From assembly GCA_948146395.1 (NCBI GenBank), contig OX411556.1, forward strand, positions 31,695,056-31,759,055: DNA of 64,000 bases, in the 5' to 3' direction. The translations under genes were made by a program, and so were the position numbers. Below the pieces are notes generated by a model. It did no database searches. It saw only the letters and a program-made list of their open reading frames with translations, and was not told the DNA's origin. Positions 13,601 through 23,043 of this stretch are shown here, piece by piece; positions within the stretch are counted from its first letter, which is position 1; each line of letters opens with the position of its first letter. The DNA comes from Fragum whitleyi. Its lineage: Eukaryota; Mollusca; Bivalvia; Cardiida; Cardiidae.

Positions 13601-16600
13601 AAGGTGGAGAAAAGTTTTAGTCTAAAACAAAAACAATTGTCACATTTCATTCAAGATTAGAAATGACCACTGCCTTAAAGGTGTCAGTAACCAGTATGTC
13701 CACCATGTTAAGCAATCACAGCCTGCAGTCTGCATCTCATTGAGCCACACAGATTACGCAGAAGGTACCTCGGGATGCAAACGAACTCCTGATGAAGAGC
13801 GTCAGTCAGCTGTTGCAATGTTTGAGGCTGTGGCTGACGTTGATGTAAACGACGTCCTAGGATATCTTACATGTGCTGGATTAGATTGCAGTCCGGTGAG
13901 TTGGATGGCCATGGCAGAACGTCAATATTATTGGCTTGGAGAAGGTTTTTGGTCATACGTGCTGTGTGTGGACATGCATTATCATAAATAAAAGTGAGTC
14001 CAGGTTGTTGGCAAATTAGGGGTTGGACAACAGGCTGTAAAACTTGGTTTATGTACCCCTTGGTATTCAAATTGCCTTGAACAACAACCAGGTCTGTTTT
14101 GAATGCATGGTTACGGGCCTTGGCATTATGGATATGAATATATTTATCCTTCTTGGACAAATATCAAGTTGTGTTTTGACTAACGAAGCCACTTGTACAG
14201 GTTTCAAAAACAAAATCATTTGTCCAAGTCACAAGTGTTGCACGAGTAAAACCTTACGACAAACTTACCACGGGAAACATGAGTTTGTGAAGAGAGCTTG
14301 TGATAGCAGGATGTGTAGAGTTTAGGCTATAATTCTAATTTATTGATAAAATTATTGTCTTCTGCCAATAGAATTTTTTTTTCTTCAAAATTTTGGTTTG
14401 GCCTTTTTTATGACAGTCAGTATAGTTTTCAAACAAATTGCCAATTTCAGGTATGTTCTAGCTCAAACTTTGACTGTATAGTAGGCAAAGATGAAATTTT
14501 ATATCTGTGTAGGCTGATCTTAGGTCATAAATTGATCTGATTTTTATGCCCGGCATCTAAAGATCAGGGGCATATTGTTTTACCATTGTCTGTTTGTCTG
14601 TCCATCCATCTGTCTATCTAAATGTCTGTCTGACTGCAAAACTAACCAAAAACTTAACATTACCAATATTTTCAAGGCTATTTAAGATACAATGCTCATA
14701 TTTGGTATGATGATAGATCGCACTGATACCCATCTGCTGGGACCAAGGTCAAGGTCATCTGTCAAGGCCAAATTTCTAATAAATTGCCCTTTTGGGGGCA
14801 TTCGTGTTTCACAAGCACATCTTGTTTTTTATTTATATATTTTGCTTGAATTGATTCTTGTATAGCTGCACCCAGTCGAAAAAACCAAGTTCAGAGAGAC
14901 CATGATGAGAGTATACGAGCCAATCTATGTCAATATGGGTGTGAACATTTATATATTGACGTGATGGTAGCCGACGCTTCAAAACATGGTTTGTGGAGAT
15001 TTCAAACATTGTTCGATGCTATTATAACAGATCGTAAGTAGATTAAATATTTTGCAAATTAACTTATTGTTGCTATGCATTCAAAAAGCCGCTTTATCCA
15101 AGCTTTATTCAAGACAATTGACAATATTTTTTCATGATAAATCATCTGAAAATCATTTTTTACATTTCTAACTTTTTTTTGCCACATAATGTTAAAGATA
15201 TAACCATCTAACTTTCTGTGTTAACATAGCAAATAGAATGTAAATAAGCCTTTAACTTGAAGATCACCATCACAAAGTTGTTAGTAGAAATGAGTTTAGA
15301 AAAGAAATTGTATATGTACATGTATTCGCCATCACAAGAGCTATTCAGACTATCAAGGCGGGCAACTCTGAAAGCATTTTTGTTAGACTTATGCCTCTTT
15401 TTTGACAACTCTTAAAGTAGTTTTGTAAGACTTATGCCCCTTTTCGAATAAATTTCTTTGTGTTATCCAGCAACTGCAGCTGAGCACCCATGGGTGGTGC
15501 TCTTGTTTAATGTATATATTTTTGAAGCTGTGTTTCTCCACTTTTCCAAGAATCTATCATTTTATGGGTATCCCTCAAAAATATATTTATAAGAATAATG
15601 TCCCCATTAGCAGTTAAGATTTTATTTATAATCAAGCAGTTGCAGCCAGGTGTTGGCACCCATATGTATCATTTCAGCACCATATGGTATAAGAGAAGGT
15701 GCCAAAAAGACAGCTTTAGATCAACCTAGTAGACAGGAACAAAATGAGAAGTAAGTGGATAAGAAGAGCTCTGATCACTAGAAAATTTATACTTTGGTAC
15801 CCAAGATCTCATTACCCACAGGTAGCTGTCCATCTATTTATTTTATCAACTAAATACAAAGGCGGGACCGGAAGGTGGGGTCGAACATACTAATTCTGAC
15901 AGGATTTTTCAGGAATGCAGGTGTTGCGAGTCTGTGACTCATAAAAAATCTATTCATGCCTCTGCAAATAGTTTCATGTAAGTTTTGAGGACCATAGGAC
16001 CATTTAGAAATCAACTTCAAGAAAAAATGAAGACTGATCAAAAAAGTCTTCAATTCTTTTCTGAAGTTGACTCCCAAAGGTACCTGGGTAGGAAGGGTAC
16101 CCTTCCAGATACCAGGGTACCCAAGTTCTTGTCCCACCTCCATGGATATATATTATGATACTCATAACAAGATTGTCTTCACCTGATCATTCAAGAGGAC
16201 TTATTCCTCTTTTTGATGCCTAAGATGAACATCTTCATTTTCCTAGCTGTTTTTCCCAGGAATAAAATTAAAAATTTTCAACTTCAACTCATTGCCTTCA
16301 ACTTCTTTGTAATCAGACCAGTCTAAAACAGAATCAAAAGAATTCCAAAATTTTAACCCTTGTCATGCTGAATAAATTTTGGCTAAAAATTTTCCTCAAA
16401 ATCAAAGGGAAAAAAGCACTGAAAGTACCAACTGTAGGTCAATTTTTATTTGAAAAACTAAATCTATTGACAATTCTAGTTTGAAAGTGAGAAACAGTTT
16501 GTGTAGACTAACATCAGACTGCACATTTTGTGCAGGCTGATGTTTGTCTATAGCTCCTGCCAAAGCAGGAATATTCCGGGTTCAGCATGACAAGCGTTAA

Positions 16601-19600
16601 GTTTTCCCACAATATAGAAAAGTAATAAAAATATCTTTGTTGAGCAGTAAATAGGATTATTTGAATAAAAACTTTGGCAAAAATGCAATAAAATCAAAGT
16701 GCCAAAATCACTGGATGAACTAAATATTAGTCATCTTTTCTTTTTTGAAAATAAAAATATCTGGTTTAAGTAGGAAAACCAGGGGTAAAGGCTAAGAACA
16801 GTCTCCACGTATTCGCAGAATATTCTTTGTCTATACTTCCTGCCAAATCAGCATGACAAGGGTAAAAGACAAAATGCATCAGATTACAGACAGCAGTTTT
16901 AGCTTTGCTCAAATTAAAATGATTCACTGGCCTCTTGACCCAAAGGCCCTGAATTTGATTCCCAGGAGCGCCTATCTTGGTTCATTCTTTGGCCCACACA
17001 TTCGTTGTGTGTATTGGTGAATTTTCCAGAAAGCATAATCGAGAGGGATTAATCTAAGTTGTAAAAACTTGTTTCCCAATTGATGTAAAATAAATAGGTT
17101 TAAACCAATAGAATGTTGTGATAGAATCTCAAATAGATACTCAAGGTCAGGTTTATTTATTAGGGTCATATTTTTTAAAAAAAATGTGCTATTACTGGGG
17201 TATTTGTGTTTTGATAATATGTCTTTCTTCCTTATGAAATGCAATTTGCAGTTGTCCAATTGATGTCAAACTTAAAAGGGGTTTAAAAGGACATATAACT
17301 CTTTTATCTTTGATAAAAAATTGTATGTTGTTAAAGAAAGAATTTTTTTCATAATAGTCAACATAAGAGAAAAAATTTTAGAGTAAACTGTAAAATGACA
17401 TTAAGATTTTATGGCTGTAACTAGATTCAACTAGATTGAAAAAATGCAATTGACGTAATTCTAAAACCTCGTAAGCTGTACGAGATTTTAGCAAAACACG
17501 GAAAATATCATCTTTCAATTTGCAGGAGCGTGAATGCTGGTGATCACTTATCTAAAAAGGACCAATACAATTTGTCTGACATGTTTAAAGATCTCCTCAA
17601 CTTTTCGGCACAACATTTACACATGAACAGTAGACTGGTATACTGGCTTCCAGTTGTCAGAAAAGAGTAAGTAGACTGGAAACTTGTGAGCATGAGTAAC
17701 ATGTTTTTTATTCATGGTTTGCTAAATACTTTCTTGTACAGTTTGTTGATTTAATATCCCAATTATTTTTGATTGAGAAAATATTTTTGAAAAAAACATA
17801 AATCACTCTAAATAAGCAAATGTTAACACAATGTCTTCTACCTTATAGTATGATTTCATTTCAGGTTGCATCCTCTGATGATTTTTGTCAGCTCTCTTAA
17901 CAGTGAACATATTCTGTACTCCAAGTTTAAAGTGAATGTTTCCCTAATACGCAAGATATCACATAATTTATAAAGTCTCAACATGTGAATACAAATGCTA
18001 AAGCAATAAAATAAATTGCAAGTCAAATATAGTAAAAAAATACAGTTTATTCTTTAAAGATATTTTTCATGTTTATGTTTTATCCTGTACAGTTACACAG
18101 ATGATAACATTCCTACACATTCCTGTTTCAAGCTTCTGTATAACTGTGAACAGATCATAAACTCCAAAGTGTCTAGACGCTTGATCACCATGGAGAAGAT
18201 AGCAGATATACTGGTAGGATTTTGGTTCCTGAACAGTTACATTTAGAAGGGTCAAATTACCAGTAGCTCATGGTTTGGTTGACTTAATTTTAATGCTTAA
18301 GACTGACATAAAATAATAGTCATTGAAATTGGTTGTTAGAAATAAGAGCAAGACCCAACTTCAGACAGAGCATGTTAAAAAAATCAGGGGATCTCAGTGG
18401 TAATATCCTTGCGCTATCTAGTGTAACCACTTACTTCTGGAGATTAGTTAGCAAAACTGTTGAAAAAAAAGGCAAACAGCAAAATACAATCTGAGGATAT
18501 ATAAGGTATTTAACACAGTACATGTTATTAATCAAGCCATTGTTTTTGGTACAGCTTTTTAAGCTCACCTGAGGACGAAGAGCTCAAGGTGAGCTATTGT
18601 GATCGTACTATGTACATCGTGTGTAGTCGATTGTCCACAATTTCTTTAAACATCTTCTCCTCTTGAACCAGTGGGCCAATCTTGATGAAACTTGGCAGGG
18701 ATGTTCCTTGTTGTTCATATTAAGCCTGGGGTCATATTTGGGCTTTGGCCGGGCACATCCCTTTCAGCTCTTCTGAGCATGAAGGGTAAAAGAATGAAAA
18801 ACTTCAAAAATCTTCTTCTCTGATACCAGAAAGCAGACAGCTTTCATATTTGGTATGTAGCTTCATCTAGTGGACCTCTACCAAGTTTGTTCATATCAAG
18901 ACCCTAGGATCATATTTGGGCTCCATACGGGTGCACCCCTTTTTACATAGGATCAAAGAGCGAATTTTTTTTAAAACCTTCTTTTCCCAAACAAGAGGGC
19001 GCACAGCTTTCATATTTAGTATGTAGCATCATCTAGTGGACCCCTACCAAGTTTGTTCATTGCAAGACCCTGGGGTCAAATTTTGGCTCCACCCGGGTGC
19101 ATCCCTTTTAGCTCATTTCAGAAAGATGGGTGAAAATAGGAAAACCTTCAAAAATCTTCTTCTCTGAAACCAGAAGGCAGACAGCTTTCATATATAGTTT
19201 CTAGCATCATCTAATGGACCTCTACCAATTTGTTCATATCAAAACCCTTGGGTCACATTTGGGCTCCACCCAGGTGCATCCCGTTTTACATAGAATCAAA
19301 GAGCGAAATGGCATATCAGTCTTGCTCTTGGCTGAAAACATTCCATGGTATTGATTTTATGTAGAAATTATCTCCTTTTTGACATCTGCCTATTTAATTG
19401 ATGTGATGTCCCAGGGGTCAAAGAGACGCAGGTGAGCGATCTAGGACCATCATGGTTCTCTTGTCTTTTGAAATGATACATCCATTTAGGAAGTCTCACA
19501 ATCATTTGTTATTCCGTTACAGTGCACTTTCTTCTTGATTTGATTTCTCCAGCTATCAAAGTTCTATTTTAGCCTCTGCTTGACATTTCCAACAATTTCA

Positions 19601-21100
19601 CATGAGTTCAATGCAAGCCTCTGACCAGCCTGTGCATCCACACAGTCTGACCGAAGTCTTAACTATGCACTCTGTGGATAGGTAAGGTCTTAACCCATCT
19701 TCATACAGTTTGGGAATTTTCTGGGCTGAGCTGTATTGCTGGGCTGTCCAGGCTGCTCTATGTTTGTGACTCAAACATATTTGAAATTGTCGGAGATGTC
19801 ACGCACAGGCTAATTTAAAATACTTACAGAGAAAAAATCCTAATAAAAAGACAATGTAATGAAAGCAAATGAGCCAGTGCATGACATTTCCAACAATTTA
19901 ACGTCTGTGTGAAATAGAAACATTGAGCAACCTAGACTGTCACATAGTGCAATTTTAGGATTATCTGACTCCCTTATTACACTTTGAGACCCTATCTATC
20001 TACAAAGCACATAGTTAAGATTATGGTCAGACTGTGTGGATGCACAAGCTGGCCATAGTCTTTGCTTCGTGCACAAAAGAAATTGTTGGAAATGTCACAC
20101 ACAGGCAAAAATAAGATTAAACTAGATCTGTCACAAAGCAGACTTAAACCCCCCTCTTGGGCTTTGTCCAAGTTCTGAGAATGGTATTCCAACTAAATTC
20201 ATTTGTGATTTGACTTTAGACTCTTTTTAATTAAAATCATTAAGGCACCTATTTGGGTCATGGGCAACAATCATGTAAAGTTCCATGATTCCAGGTCACT
20301 CTGTTCTTGAGTTTGAGTTACAAAACAAACAATATGTGTTTGTGAAACACTATTGCCCGGAAAAGGCATATTTTTAGAAATTTGACCTTGACAGATGACC
20401 TTGTCTTATGACCTTGACATTGGTACCAGCAGATGTATTATTGAGATCTATCATCATTCAAAATACAGTCAAACCTGTCTTAGCGGCCACCTGTATTCAG
20501 CAAGCAACCTGCCTTAAGCAAGCAGCCATTAAGTTCCCAAACGAACTAATTGCACTAAAATTGACCTGTCTTAAGCAAGCACCTGTCTTAAGCAAGCACT
20601 TTTTGAATGTCCATTGTGTACTTGCTTAAGACAGGTTTGACTGTATGAGCATTGTATCTTGAATAGCCTTGAAAATATTGGCAATGTAAAGTTTTTTGGT
20701 TAAGTTTTGCAGACAGACAGATGGACAGACAGACAAAACAATATGCATCTCTTTCGATGTGGGGGCATAAAAAGGTCTGGAAATGAGCTGATGGACCAAT
20801 GGATGGATGGACAGACTGACAGATAGGGTCAAACCAATTTATCCCTTCTATTCGTAGGAGGGGGGGATACAATAGCTTCATAATGAGTCAGAACAGTGTT
20901 GAAATCATAATTCTCGGTTTCAGAATCCATCAACCAAGGCTGAGATGAAAGTGGATCATTATGAGGAGTCATTTAGGAAGCGGTATTTTACTGTGGACAA
21001 AAAAGGAGACCAAGTGGAGAACATTCCATGCAGCAGTGACAAGAACGAAATGGAAAATGTGATACCCAATGTTGACAGTTTGACATTGGATGATACTTGA
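1613..21100 (+). CDS. TRMT11: TRMT11, tRNA (guanine-10-N2) methyltransferase catalytic subunit (13 exons, N-terminal exon not found)
   Basis: TRMT11 with its partner TRMT112 methylates N2 of guanosine 10 in cytosolic tRNAs. Exons with matching phases and GT-AG sites: 1613-1675, 2379-2452, 5109-5190, 7051-7143, 9941-10072, 10649-10709, 11292-11387, 13372-13452, 14866-15033, 15678-15750, 17526-17666, 18093-18213 and 20924-21100 (TGA at 21098-21100). They give 453 residues; the human protein has about 463, so only some 20-30 N-terminal residues are missing. Visible landmarks: ELESIIDFF at the start, AIFEYW in exon 3, VYFGRW then VADGQRE across exons 5-6, and NTSMDA in exon 7. The SAM-binding loop DPFVGSGGLL and the acidic TDID strand follow in exons 7-8. 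RANLCQYG is in exon 9, the catalytic TDPPYGIRE straddles exons 9-10, and RLVYWLPV is in exon 11. All key motifs are intact, so the gene looks functional. Introns 4 and 9 are especially repeat-rich. Confidence 0.93.
1692..1852. mobile_element. Palindromic MITE, GGTAGTGG family, copy 1
   Basis: A foldback element whose ends read TTAAGGTAGTGGAACGGTAA and its diverged complement CTTACCGTCCTACTACCT. The centre carries the palindrome CTAATGAAAATCATTAG. It lies in TRMT11 intron 1-2 of the visible set. Two more copies are at 41157-41320 and 47551-47714. It has no coding capacity. Confidence 0.75.
2470..3820. repeat. Terminal-repeat element carrying a ~170-bp tandem array
   Basis: The element opens with AGCTCGCCTGGGACGAAAGT and closes with GGGCGAGCTACGTTGTCCGC, so its ends form a short inverted repeat (AGCTCGCC / GGCGAGCT). 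Inside are five to six tandem units of about 170 bp. Each has a TTTGACCTTGACC block, runs of ACTTTAACCAAAAA, and a GGGACATCATTACTTCATAT block (unit anchors near 2834, 3009, 3179, 3346 and 3517). It is intronic in TRMT11 and non-coding. Confidence 0.75.
4018..4238. mobile_element. piggyBac-like MITE with TTAA target duplication
   Basis: A 221-bp element bounded by TTAA at 4014-4017 and 4239-4242. Its ends read CCCTTTGCTG and CAGGAAAGGG, so the terminal inverted repeat is imperfect. The TTAA flanks and CCC/GGG termini are those expected of piggyBac-mobilised elements. Near its middle is a hairpin, AAGAAATTGCTTCTGACAAG followed by its complement. A second copy lies at 39423-39632 inside another MITE. 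Confidence 0.65.
4480..4680. repeat. Dispersed repeat, copy 1 (GCTGAGATCTGCC type)
   Basis: This block, including CTGCTGAGATCTGCCATGGT and CGTCTCATCTGAAAGA, recurs at about 45715-45900 with scattered substitutions. Intronic in TRMT11. The ends are not defined, so the class is uncertain. Confidence 0.55.
5217..5285. mobile_element. Short perfect-hairpin MITE
   Basis: A roughly 69-bp near-perfect palindrome: GGGTCAGTGCAAAAC, then GTAAGTGCCTATA, then their complements ending GTTGCACTAACCC. Related hairpins are at 25280-25355, 27769-27844, 38668-38750 and 54574-54647, and more open members are near 5925, 6700 and 10770-10990. Confidence 0.7.
5295..5525 (+). mobile_element. tRNA-derived SINE, copy 1 (head truncated)
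   Basis: It shares the body sequence of the other SINE copies: ATGGATTGATAATCGTAGAC, GTGAGATAGAAGCTGGAGGC, TAGGAAAGGATGTGATG, and a tail with GTTGAAAGCGACTTAAAAC. The tRNA-like head is mostly missing here. Confidence 0.7.
5940..6712. mobile_element. TA-flanked MITE of the CAGTTAGTTACATCG family, long copy
   Basis: The left end has TACAGTAAATTACATTG and AATTGACACACATCTCAATC. The right end has CTTGTCAATTTCATGCTGTT and AACTGTA. Between them is the family's internal palindrome GGGAGGTAAT ... AATTACCTCCC with the core TTTTGTTCTTCCTGAACAAA. The best-preserved copy is at 46313-46756. Boundaries are approximate. Confidence 0.6.
6750..7025 (+). mobile_element. tRNA-derived SINE with recognisable promoter boxes
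   Basis: The head at 6757-6824 looks like a decayed tRNA, with an A-box-like GGCTCGCTTAGAGG and a B-box-like GAATTCAAGTCC. The tail contains GTTGAAAGTGGTGTTAGACC, matching the 3' end of other SINE copies here. It lies just upstream of TRMT11 exon 4 and ends before the exon's acceptor. Confidence 0.55.
7278..7478. repeat. TTTGCTGCAAA palindromic microsatellite, cluster 1
   Basis: About 200 bp built from a roughly 11-12-bp unit, GCAAATTTGCTG, whose copies alternate so that the array is nearly self-complementary. It gives open frames in both directions rich in LLQICSKF or NLQQ, which are by-products of the repeat. Lies in TRMT11 intron 4. Confidence 0.85.
7623..7862 (-). repeat. Possible tRNA-derived repeat with separated A and B boxes
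   Basis: On the minus strand, near 7860, GCCTCAGTGGTCCAGTGG and GTTGAGCG resemble a tRNA 5' half. Near 7640, CCGGTTCAAATCC resembles the T arm. They are about 170 bp apart, too far for a tRNA gene, so this is at best a SINE head with an insertion. A homopolymer A run lies next to it at about 7600-7622. Confidence 0.3.
7905..8050. repeat. TTTGCTGCAAA palindromic microsatellite, cluster 2
   Basis: The same unit as at 7278-7478, with expanded variants such as GCAAACTGTTTGCAGCAAA. It lies next to the preceding tRNA-like piece within TRMT11 intron 4. Confidence 0.85.
8757..8955. repeat. TTTGCTGCAAA palindromic microsatellite, cluster 3
   Basis: The third and most diverged cluster, ending in TTTGCTGCAAATTTGCAGCA about 15 bp before the exon-5 duplication array begins. 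All three clusters lie in TRMT11 intron 4. Confidence 0.8.
8994..9075 (+). pseudogene. Partial exon-5 copy 1 (decoy exon)
   Basis: 82 nt homologous to the start of TRMT11 exon 5, preceded by an intact CAG acceptor (GATTGTCACAG). Three substitutions relative to the real exon; two change residues (FDG to FNG, CES to CEN) and the frame stays open. There is no splice donor at the break, so inclusion would read on into the spacer and palindrome to a stop near 9224. Confidence 0.85.
9157..9293. repeat. Large near-perfect palindrome 1 in the exon-5 array
   Basis: Arms of about 66 bp (9157-9223 and 9226-9292) include AACAAAGAAGCCA, ACAATTAACAATATTTATT and their complements. About 59 of 66 positions pair by eye, with a loop of a few bases. 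Equivalent palindromes lie at about 9477-9612 and 9786-9920. The outer ends read TTACGTGCCAATGTAAC, so the palindrome may itself have been a foldback MITE. Confidence 0.85.
9313..9394 (+). pseudogene. Partial exon-5 copy 2 (decoy exon)
   Basis: 82 nt with one synonymous difference from the real exon 5 start (CCA to CCT) and an intact acceptor (TTGCCACAG). The reading frame continues open into the spacer to a stop just before 9550. No donor is seen at the homology break. Confidence 0.85.
9632..9713 (+). pseudogene. Partial exon-5 copy 3 (decoy exon)
   Basis: 82 nt with one difference from the real exon start (AAC to GAC, the first codon) and an acceptor of the form GTCTCAG. It is followed by a shorter T-rich spacer than in copies 1 and 2 and by the third palindrome. 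Confidence 0.85.
10189..10222. repeat. (GA)n microsatellite
   Basis: A short run of GAGAGA with one GATA interruption and a G run, in TRMT11 intron 5 just after exon 5. Confidence 0.9.
10395..10640. mobile_element. CATGCTGAA MITE family, degenerate copy
   Basis: The left end resembles TTAACTTTTGTCATGCTGAA and the right end TTTTCAGCATAACAAGGATT. These are diverged forms of the termini seen at 16353-16600 and 26449-26697. Boundaries are approximate. Confidence 0.5.
12366..12424. repeat. AT-rich hairpin
   Basis: A palindrome of AAAAGATAATATTGATAAGT, then TGTTATTTATAACA, then the complement ending ATATTATCTTTT. It lies in TRMT11 intron 7 and may be a small foldback element. Confidence 0.7.
12945..13190 (+). 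mobile_element. tRNA-derived SINE, copy with B box
   Basis: The head has a B-box-like CCTGGTTCAATCATCC. The body has GGGTTGATAATCATAGACCT and GGCTAGGAAAGGATG, and the tail has TTAGATTGTTAAAAGAGGCC. Same family as 5295-5525, 26105-26395, 29955-30182 and 31455-31715. Confidence 0.75.
13204..13320. mobile_element. Foldback element ending GGATGAC / GTCATCC, copy 1
   Basis: The left arm GAGGATGACTAAGTTGTGCG pairs imperfectly with the right arm CACTGTTTGTCATCCTGAAC. A clearer copy of the same family is at 37681-37790. It ends about 50 bp before TRMT11 exon 8. Confidence 0.5.
13685..14330 (-). pseudogene. Decayed Tc1/mariner-superfamily transposase fragment
   Basis: The minus strand encodes the C-terminal half of a Tc1-like DDE transposase. 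A 97-codon open stretch (14160-13867) includes the second catalytic aspartate block IYDNACPHTAR and the following LPWPSNSPDCNLIQH. In active relatives the last block reads like SPDLNPIEH, so the catalytic glutamate position is Gln here. An in-frame TAA follows immediately where the family has a Trp, and the frame then continues DILGRRLHQRQ to a further stop near RLQAVIA. Upstream, the frame has stops and shifts but keeps WTND. It is an inactive relic in TRMT11 intron 8, and no terminal repeats were located. Confidence 0.8.
14545..14828 (+). mobile_element. GGGGGCAT-type repeat, copy 1
   Basis: The left end is ATGCCCGGCATCTAAAGATC and the right end TTTGGGGGCATTCGTGTTTC, followed by CACATCTTG. 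The body has CTGTCTGTCC, AACATTACCAATATTTTCAA and GACCAAGGTCAAGGTCATCT. It ends just before TRMT11 exon 9. Other copies are at 20335-20770 (inverted, interrupted), 21838-22115, 22760-23043 and 55155-55322. Confidence 0.7.
16353..16600. mobile_element. TTAA-flanked MITE, CATGCTGAA family
   Basis: It starts TTAACCCTTGTCATGCTGAA and ends TTCAGCATGACAAGCGTTAA, a terminal inverted repeat of about 20 bp including TTAA at both ends. The core is the palindromic ATCAGACTGCACATTTTGTG with its complement. Intronic in TRMT11. TTAA termini suggest piggyBac-type mobilisation. Confidence 0.7.
18560..19465 (+). repeat. GCTCACCT / AGGTGAGC element with ~180-bp tandem units
   Basis: Ends read AGCTCACCTGAGGACGAAG and CGCAGGTGAGCGATCTAGGA, then CCATCATGGTTCTCTTGT. 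Inside are three tandem units, each with AAAATCTTCTTCTCTGA, AGACAGCTTTCATAT, CATCATCTAGTGGACC and CCCGGGTGCATCCC. It fills much of the intron between TRMT11 exons 12 and 13. Confidence 0.75.
19571..19812. mobile_element. MITE, GAGCCTGTGC family, copy 1
   Basis: Begins AGCCTCTGCTTGACATTTCC and ends GGAGATGTCACGCACAGGCT. The body has GACCAGCCTGTGCATCCACA and GGTAAGGTCTTAACCC. A second copy follows at 19870-20106, and more are at 35935-36137, 43883-44120, 54288-54497, 56691-56935 and 61979-62206. Confidence 0.7.
19870..20106. mobile_element. MITE, GAGCCTGTGC family, copy 2
   Basis: Begins GAGCCAGTGCATGACATTTC and ends GGAAATGTCACACACAGGC. Its internal order is reversed relative to copy 1, so the two sit as neighbours in opposite orientation about 60 bp apart. 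Confidence 0.65.
20335..20770 (-). mobile_element. GGGGGCAT-type repeat, inverted copy, interrupted
   Basis: Reads on the minus strand from the TGCCCCC end near 20766 (plus TGTGGGGGCATAA) to GTGTTTCACAAACACATATT near 20335. It is interrupted at 20466-20643 by a separate 178-bp element. Confidence 0.7.
20466..20643. mobile_element. 178-bp TA-flanked MITE (CAGTCAAACCTGTCTTA family)
   Basis: Ends read CAGTCAAACCTGTCTTA and TAAGACAGGTTTGACTG, flanked by TA at 20464-20465 and 20644-20645 as for Tc1/mariner insertions. The interior is rich in TTAAGCAAGCA and CCTGTCTTAAGC. Uninterrupted relatives of the host repeat read continuously across the site with a single TA. Another copy at 28201-28378 has the same 178-bp length, and 39294-39674 is a copy with an insertion. 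Confidence 0.85.
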
Positions 21101-21837
21101 TAAAGTTTGGTGTCCTTTGTTGGGAGAAAGGGTACCTTTCACTTGATTGAAAGGGTTGGAGTTCAATTCCCAGAAGCTGTTGTTGATCCATCGGTGTAAC
21201 TAGGATTTTAAAATTCATATGTGCAAAACTGGCAATAACTAGAAAAAATATAGGCCTTAGGAAAAAATTTAATCAAACTGATGTCCATCCGCTCCTTTGT
21301 GTACAATAGGAATATTTATAATATGACCAATGTTGCCGGAGTAAAATAATCCCATTGAATATTTTTGATATTACACGGGTGTTATTACACTAGTGGAATA
21401 ACTATGCAAATGAGCTCAGAGCGAATAGCAACGCTATTTTAACCGCGAAAATGATGTCATAATCTATGTTTTGTGACATCATTTTGAAACGGTGTTATAA
21501 GTTTCGCGGAAAATTGAAACGTTGAATTACAAGAATTTTCGCTAAAATTCGGGTCATATTATAAACAGAATATAAAATTTGTGCTCATAAAATACAGAAT
21601 TTATTAAACTCTTCATCTAAAACAGATAAAAACTCGGCACAGCCTCGTTTTTATCTGCTTTTAGATGACTCGTTAAATAAATCCAGTATTAAATGACCAC
21701 TCATTCAATATCCTCTATGTCATGGACAGCATGAGAAGGGTTAAGGTTTTGTTAAGTTAATCCATTCCAACAAAATCTCTCCCTTTGATACCTGACCCTC
21801 CCCTAAAAAAGGCATTTCTGATTTAAAAGTACATTTT

Positions 21838-22115
21838 CATGCCCCAACATCGAAAGATTTAGGGCATATTGTTTTACCATTGTCTGTCTGTCTGTCAGTC
21901 CACCTATCTGTTTGCAAAAAACTTGACATTGCCAATTACTTCAAGGCTATTCAAGATACAATGCTCATATTTGGGATGATAATAGATCTCGATAATGTGA
22001 ATCTATAGATACTAAAGTCAAGGTCATGTTACAAGTTCAAGGTCATCTATATAGGTAAAACTTAAAAAACATGGCTATTTTGGGGGCATACATGTTTAAC
22101 AAAGATAACTTGTTT
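21838..22115 (+). mobile_element. GGGGGCAT-type repeat, copy 3
   Basis: Left end ATGCCCCAACATCGAAAGAT, right end TTTGGGGGCATACATGTTTA. The body has TTGACATTGCCAATTACTTC and AAGGTCATCTATATAGG. It is more diverged than 22760-23043. Confidence 0.65.
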
Positions 22116-22759
22116 AAATGACATTTTTTGCTTTGTTCTATCAGGTCATAAAAATGGCATTGTGTATGAGTTTGTTATATGATAGTGCCTGTTATTTAAA
22201 AGCACGACTTTTAAACACCTGTTGAATGACAGGACATATTATAGAATCACCTGTGGCATCCGGAGGGTGGGAGGTGTGCATTTATTAATCTCGAGTATAA
22301 CTCTGTCAACTTATGTATGATTGACTTGGAACTTGGCAGCTATGTTCCTATCATTATTACAGAGTGTAGTGCACAAGAACGTTAACTCTACCTTAATTAA
22401 TTTTTGAGTTATTTCCCTATGTTGTTTTTCATACTTGGACATCCAGCAATGTTGCGGGCATAACTTGCGACAATTTGCCACCATGTTGGTCATCCTTTCA
22501 TTGCTTGCTTATCCAATTTAAGCTTTGCCGAAGGAGGATTAACTCGAATCTATCCCATAACAACACTTCAATTGATTTCAAAAATTTATTTGTAATACTG
22601 ATTGTGAAATACTTAACAAATAAAGATGTGCCACAAAAAAAAAAAGATATGAAGATAAGATCATCATAATGTTATATATTTTACATTGTTGTTGTTGTTC
22701 AAAATGTCATGTGACTAGGAGCTGCTTGTGCAAATCTAATGTGAGAGTCCTTCTATTTT

Positions 22760-23043
22760 TTATGCCCCCGTATCGAGAGATCGGGGGCATATTGTTTTAC
22801 TCATGTCCATCTGTCTGTCTGTCCGTCTGTCCGAAAACTTAACCCGAAAACTTAACCTTGCCAATATCTTCAAGCCTATTCAAGATACAAAGCTAATATT
22901 TGGCATGATGATAGATCTCAATGATCCGCATCCGCTGGTACCAAAGTCAAGGTCATGTGACAAGGTCAAGGTCATCTGTCAAGGACAAACTTTAAAAAAA
23001 ATGCTGTTCCGGGGGCATTCGTGTTTCACAAACACATCTTGTT
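22760..23043 (+). mobile_element. GGGGGCAT-type repeat, best-preserved copy
   Basis: Starts TATGCCCCCGTATCGAGAGA followed by TCGGGGGCATATTG, and ends TCCGGGGGCATTCGTGTTTC then CACATCTTG. Inside are (TCTG)n-rich sequence, AACCTTGCCAATATCTTCAA and two copies of AAGGTCAAGGTCAT. No coding capacity. Confidence 0.75.

Noticed and set aside
13740..13991. Plus-strand ORF over the Tc1 relic
   Set aside because: Antisense of the transposase remnant, which is clearly coded on the minus strand.
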